NCBI GenBank assembly: GCA_024275045.1
Contig: JAJRZX010000014.1
Span: forward strand, 1-52,951
Direction: 5' to 3'
From: Deltaproteobacteria bacterium
Lineage (GTDB): Bacteria > Desulfobacterota > GWC2-55-46 > JADFVP01
Length of the DNA: 52,951 nucleotides
The notes beneath the pieces were generated by a model, which was given only the letters and a program-made list of their open reading frames with translations, did not search any database and was not told the DNA's origin. Shown here piece after piece: positions 49,340-52,951 of this stretch (position 1 is its first letter; every line of letters begins with the position of its first letter). A program made the position numbers and the translations under genes.

Positions 49340-50030
49340 GTCTTACAAAAAAAGACGCGTTGTTGACGGTGTAAGCATTGTTATTGAGCCGGGTAACATT
49401 GTTGGACTGCTGGGCCCAAACGGGGCCGGCAAGACCACTACTTTTTATATGATAGTGGGGCTTGTGCCCCCGGATTCCGGCAGCGTTACCCTGGGTGATG
49501 ACGACCTTACCGGCCTTGCCATGTATGAGAGGGCGAGGATGGGCCTTGGTTACCTTGCTCAGGAGCCATCTGTCTTTCGTAAACTTACCGTAGAGGACAA
49601 TATAAGGGCCGTGCTTGAGTATCAGAATATCTCAAGAGAGGAGATAGAGGTGCGTCTTAAGGGGCACCTTGAGGACCTTGGCATATCACACCTTGCCGGG
49701 GTAAAGGCGTATTCGCTCTCAGGCGGAGAGAGGCGCAGGGTGGAGATTGCGCGTGCCATGGTGAACTCGCCGCGCATACTGCTTCTTGATGAGCCTTTTT
49801 CGGGCATAGACCCTAAGGCGGTATGCGATATTCAGGATATTATGGTGGAGCTTAAGACAAAAGGCATGGGCGTTCTTGTGACAGACCATAACGTGGGGGC
49901 AACCCTTGGCATATGTGACCATGCGTATATCATTGATAACGGAAAGATGTTAATGTCAGGTACGCCTGAGGAGATACTGGCTCACAGGGGTGTGCGTGAC
50001 GCCTATCTTGGCGAGAGGTTCAGCATATGA
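49305..50030 (+). CDS. lptB: LPS export ABC transporter ATPase LptB
   Basis: Cytoplasmic ATPase that powers LPS extraction with LptF/LptG. Seen: 241 residues. Walker A G-P-N-G-A-G-K-T-T near 38, signature L-S-G-G-E-R-R-R-V-E, Walker B I-L-L-L-D-E-P-F-S-G-I-D-P and H-loop D-H-N. L-V-K-S-Y-K-K-R-R-V-V fits the LptB N-terminus. The start lies within the last 35 bases of lptA in a different frame. Confidence 0.96.
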   Translation: MPRILSARALVKSYKKRRVVDGVSIVIEPGNIVGLLGPNGAGKTTTFYMIVGLVPPDSGSVTLGDDDLTGLAMYERARMGLGYLAQEPSVFRKLTVEDNIRAVLEYQNISREEIEVRLKGHLEDLGISHLAGVKAYSLSGGERRRVEIARAMVNSPRILLLDEPFSGIDPKAVCDIQDIMVELKTKGMGVLVTDHNVGATLGICDHAYIIDNGKMLMSGTPEEILAHRGVRDAYLGERFSI

Positions 50031-50104
50031 TGAGTGTCTTTAACGCCTTAACCCTGCGGTTGGGCCGCTATGTCCTTATATTAGATAAGAAAAGGTTTTT
50101 TTAA

Positions 50105-51553
50105 ATGGCATATGAGTTAAAACAATCCTTAAAGCTCTCTCAGAGCCTTGTGATGACCCCGCAGCTGCAGCTCGCCATAAAGCTGCTGCAGATGTCGAGG
50201 CTGGACCTTATCGAGACGGTCAGGGACGAGATGGAGCAGAACCCTGTGCTTGATGACGGCACCACCACAGTGGATGAGGGGCCGCAGCCAGAGGCCGAGC
50301 CCGAGGTGACTGACGCGGGCATGGTGGAGTGGCAGAATTACCTTGCCGAGGGCGGGGATTACGGTCCGGGCTCAGGCAATTTTGTAAATAGAAGCAATGA
50401 TGATTACGATGTCTTCCGCAACATCGCCTCTGCCGAGGACGGGCTTCAGGAGTATCTGCTCTGGCAGCTTAAGATGACAGAGATAACCCCCGGGGACAAG
50501 GCGCTGGCGGAATTTATCATAGGTAATATTGACGATGACGGCTACCTCAGGGTTATTGAGAGGGACGCCCTTGATGATGCCGCATATGAGGCAGCCGTTG
50601 TAAAGGAGATATCAAGGTGCGCCTCTGAGTCAGAGGAAAAGGTGCTTGAGGCCCTTGCGCTTATTCATGGTTTCGACCCTCCTGGCTCTGGGGCGAGAAC
50701 CGCGCGTGAGTGCCTGCTTATTCAGGCACGCCTTCTGCCCGAGAGGTCAGAGGTGGCCGAGGAGATAATAACCCATCACCTCAAGGCCTTTGCGGCGCGC
50801 AACATCAAGTCCATTGCCCGCGCGCTCTCAGTATCCGAAGAAGAGGTACGCGTTGCCGCGCGGCTTATAACCAGCGCCCTTAACCCCACGCCGGGCTCGG
50901 GTTTTGGCGGGACTGCTCCGCGTCATATAGTTCCTGACGTATATATAAGCAAAGTGGGTGATGAGTACGTAATTACCCTTAATGATGACGGCATGCCCAA
51001 ACTGAAGATTAGCCGACAGTACAGGGAGATGTTATCAGGCGAGTCAGAGGTAAAGGGGCAGGATAAGAGTTATCTGCAGGAAAGGGTGCGCAGCGCCATG
51101 TGGCTTATTAAGAGCCTGCACCAGAGGCAGAGGACCATATACAGGGTGGTGGAGTGTATTGTTGATTTTCAGAGGGAGTTTCTTGATAAGGGCCTGAAGT
51201 ACATGAGACCCCTTGTATTGAAAGACGTTGCCGCCATACTCAGCGTTCACGAGTCCACTGTGAGCAGAGTGACCTCCAATAAGTACGTTGATACACCAAG
51301 AGGGCTCTTTGAGCTTAAGTATTTTTTTTCAAGCAGTATACCCGGCGAAGACGGCGGTGATATTACATCAGAGTATATTAAACTTAAGATTCGCGGTATC
51401 ATAGAGAACGAAGACTCGGCAAAGCCGCTAAGCGACCAGGATATAGTGCTCTGTCTCAGCCGCTCGGGAATAAAAGTCGCGCGGCGCACTGTGGCCAAAT
51501 ACAGAGAGGCCCTGGGGTTTGCATCATCAAGCAGAAGAAAGGCATGTTTTTAG
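50105..51553 (+). CDS. rpoN: RNA polymerase sigma-54 factor
   Basis: Directs polymerase to -24/-12 promoters, activated by AAA+ enhancer-binding proteins. Seen: 482 residues. The N-terminal activator-interacting region (L-K-L-S-Q-S-L-V-M-T-P-Q-L-Q) is followed by an acidic region II, the core-binding domain, helix-turn-helix (V-A-A-I-L-S-V-H-E-S-T-V-S-R) and the RpoN box A-R-R-T-V-A-K-Y-R-E (459-468). Complete. It follows lptB by 74 bases. A CCCTCT/AGAGGG hairpin without a U-run lies after the stop (51584-51599). Confidence 0.97.
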   Translation: MAYELKQSLKLSQSLVMTPQLQLAIKLLQMSRLDLIETVRDEMEQNPVLDDGTTTVDEGPQPEAEPEVTDAGMVEWQNYLAEGGDYGPGSGNFVNRSNDDYDVFRNIASAEDGLQEYLLWQLKMTEITPGDKALAEFIIGNIDDDGYLRVIERDALDDAAYEAAVVKEISRCASESEEKVLEALALIHGFDPPGSGARTARECLLIQARLLPERSEVAEEIITHHLKAFAARNIKSIARALSVSEEEVRVAARLITSALNPTPGSGFGGTAPRHIVPDVYISKVGDEYVITLNDDGMPKLKISRQYREMLSGESEVKGQDKSYLQERVRSAMWLIKSLHQRQRTIYRVVECIVDFQREFLDKGLKYMRPLVLKDVAAILSVHESTVSRVTSNKYVDTPRGLFELKYFFSSSIPGEDGGDITSEYIKLKIRGIIENEDSAKPLSDQDIVLCLSRSGIKVARRTVAKYREALGFASSSRRKACF

Positions 51554-51630
51554 CCGCCGCAGGGGTGTTAGGGAGATTTTCCGCCCTCTATCGAGAGGGT
51601 AAGAATGCTTATGATATTGGTAGACTTTCT

Positions 51631-51659
51631 TTGACTTAATAAGTGTTTTTTGGTATAAG
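51631..51659 (+). promoter_or_regulatory. Sigma-70 promoter of hpf
   Basis: -35 TTGACT (51631-51636), 17-base spacer, -10 TATAAG (51654-51659), about 110 bases before the hpf ATG. Confidence 0.8.
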
Positions 51660-51770
51660 TACACTTCCTGCGTAATATCAAAAAAGAAGGTTTTATAAGC
51701 ACCGGAGATAGATATAATCAGACATGCCCATAGCATGGGTTGATGTCATTTCTTTTACTGGAGGTAAAAA

Positions 51771-52322
51771 ATGCATGTGAGCGTTACGTTCAGACACATG
51801 GATAGTTCAGACGCGCTGAGAAAGTATGCCGAAGAAAAAAGCGAGAGGGTGGCGAAGTTTCTCTCCCCCCCTGTTGAGATCCACTGGGTCCTCTCCGTGG
51901 AGAAGATCCGTCACATAGCCGATGCCGTTATTACGGCCAACGGTGTGACCATAAAGGCTCAGGAGGCCACTCAGGACATGTACTCTGCTATTGATAATGT
52001 CCTTGATAAACTCTATATTCAGGTAAAGAAACACAAGGACAGGGTAAAGGGGCACAAGAACGGAGAGACCCTCTCCTCTGCCGTCTCTTACAGCGCTGGA
52101 CCTGCCGAGGGCAGCCCCTCTAACGCCGAGTCGCAGCCCCTCAGGATTATCAAGCGTGAGAATCAGTTTTTAAAACCCATGTCCGTTGAAGAGGCGGCCA
52201 TGCAGCTTGATGTTACAGAGAGTGAGTTCCTTGTTTTTACAGACCCCGATACAAGCAGTGTTAGTGTTATCTACAAAAAAACAGGCGGAGACTTCGGCCT
52301 CATAGAGACCCGCACAAGATAA
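51771..52322 (+). CDS. hpf: Long-form ribosome hibernation promoting factor
   Basis: Known: long HPF dimerises 70S ribosomes into inactive 100S particles in slow growth. Seen: 183 residues. The N-terminal RNA-binding domain (about 1-95) is followed by a low-complexity linker (about 97-122) and the C-terminal dimerisation domain from I-I-K-R-E-N-Q-F-L-K-P-M to G-L-I-E-T. Longer than short HPF/YfiA (about 110), as expected for the long form. GGAGG precedes the ATG. Its own promoter allows uncoupling from rpoN. Confidence 0.96.
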   Translation: MHVSVTFRHMDSSDALRKYAEEKSERVAKFLSPPVEIHWVLSVEKIRHIADAVITANGVTIKAQEATQDMYSAIDNVLDKLYIQVKKHKDRVKGHKNGETLSSAVSYSAGPAEGSPSNAESQPLRIIKRENQFLKPMSVEEAAMQLDVTESEFLVFTDPDTSSVSVIYKKTGGDFGLIETRTR

Positions 52323-52567
52323 CTCTCCTCTCGTCATCTCCACGTCCGGAGGGCTTCTGGACAGTGTGGTAGGATGAGGTGGTGCTGGAGTCTGAGCCCA
52401 TGGCAGGGGCAGAGCAGGTTTTGTTACGGCCTCTTCCCCAAGCTCTGCAGCTGAGTTGTACGGGTCTCTGTAGTCTCTAATATATAGTCCTTTGTTTGCG
52501 CCATGCACGGCAACTCTCTGCACGGCTCTTATTCTATGCAGGTAATCAGGCAGGGTAACCAATAGCT

Positions 52568-52951
52568 ATGAAGCTTGTAGATGTATTGCATGAAGACTGT
52601 ATAATCCCTTCCCTTAAGGCTACGGATAAGGAAGGTCTGCTCTCTGAGATGGTGGATTACCTTAAGGGTGTGATGCCGGAGCTTGAGAGGGAAAGGACCT
52701 TGAATGCCCTGTTTGCCAGAGAGCGCCTCGGCACCACGGGTATCGGGCATGGTGTGGCTCTTCCTCACGGCAAGCTAAAGGGTGTTAATGAGATAAGGGT
52801 TTTTTTCGGTCGCAGCACTAAAGGGGTAGATTTTAACGCAATAGACAATAAGCCTGTTCATCTGGTCTTTCTTATTATCGCCCCTGAGAACTCGGCGGCG
52901 GCCCACCTTAAACTACTTGCCTGCATCTCACGGATTCTAAAAAGTGAGGAC
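52568..52951 (+). CDS. ptsN: PTS IIA-like nitrogen-regulatory protein PtsN (3' end cut by window)
   Basis: Phosphorylated regulator of the PTS-Ntr chain, often next to rpoN. Seen: 128 codons before the window ends. N-terminal M-K-L-V-D-V-L, then the active-site G-I-G-H-G-V-A-L-P-H with phosphorylatable H67. The last 25-30 residues are missing. GTAACC precedes the ATG; no strong Shine-Dalgarno. It follows hpf by 245 bases that hold no gene but could include a promoter (TTGTAC-16-TAATAT near 52457-52484). Confidence 0.9.
   Translation, partial: MKLVDVLHEDCIIPSLKATDKEGLLSEMVDYLKGVMPELERERTLNALFARERLGTTGIGHGVALPHGKLKGVNEIRVFFGRSTKGVDFNAIDNKPVHLVFLIIAPENSAAAHLKLLACISRILKSED

Noticed and set aside
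51554-51770. Sigma-54 promoter upstream of hpf
   Set aside because: The GG...GC spacing is wrong for a -24/-12 element; a good sigma-70 promoter is present instead.

Overview
The window looks like chromosomal DNA of a Gram-negative, deltaproteobacterial-type bacterium (Desulfobacterota/Nitrospirota-like). Three things point that way. It carries LPS export and Kdo genes, lipoproteins with lipoboxes, and rpoN. It has a CarD-ispD-ispF-gltX-cysS block. It has a nusA-infB-pnp block followed by an M16 peptidase. I see no phage, plasmid, IS, CRISPR, tRNA or rRNA. About fifty protein genes are packed tightly; the taxon assignment is inference.

Layout. 1-0.4 kb: a PilZ gene broken by a one-base frameshift. 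0.46-8.0 kb (minus strand): cysS, gltX, ispF, ispD, carD, a LolB-like lipoprotein and an exported TPR protein. 8.0-8.4 kb: a gene-free, hairpin-rich stretch that may encode an RNA. 8.4-13.3 kb: a small unknown protein, thioredoxin, a TlpA-like lipoprotein, rpe, HDOD, Slp, uridine phosphorylase and a TusA-like protein. 13.45-13.86 kb: an exported rhodanese whose reading frame crosses an in-frame TGA. 13.97-17.0 kb: aroC-aroK-aroB. 17.2-20.5 kb: a small TPR-like protein, an M24 peptidase, accB and accC. 20.6-29.1 kb: a LipM-type octanoyltransferase, an 1835-residue acidic TPR protein, a CCA-adding/poly(A) polymerase and a cyclophilin. 29.5-41.9 kb: rimP, nusA, ylxR, infB, a DUF503 gene, rbfA, nrnA, truB, rpsO, pnp, an M16 peptidase and an orphan response regulator. 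42.1-47.3 kb: a glcD/glcF-type oxidase pair and a GH57 glucanotransferase. 47.4-52.95 kb: kdsC, lptC, lptA, lptB, rpoN, hpf and ptsN (cut by the window end).

Most of this is housekeeping: translation and RNA decay (nusA to pnp), shikimate synthesis, fatty-acid initiation (accBC), isoprenoid precursors (ispDF) and the LPS export machine.

The strongest unusual signal is the rhodanese at 13456-13857. Its TGA codon sits where the reading frame predicts a cysteine (Y-C-T-[TGA]-P-H-E). A bacterial-type SECIS hairpin follows at the correct distance. The frame then continues to a normal rhodanese C-terminus, and an intrinsic terminator overlaps the downstream TAG. I read it as a selenoprotein. Other notable items are a roughly 1390-residue acidic insert with 27-residue repeats in the giant TPR protein, and three intergenic stretches whose A/T-tracts recur about every 10 bp, suggesting intrinsically curved DNA.
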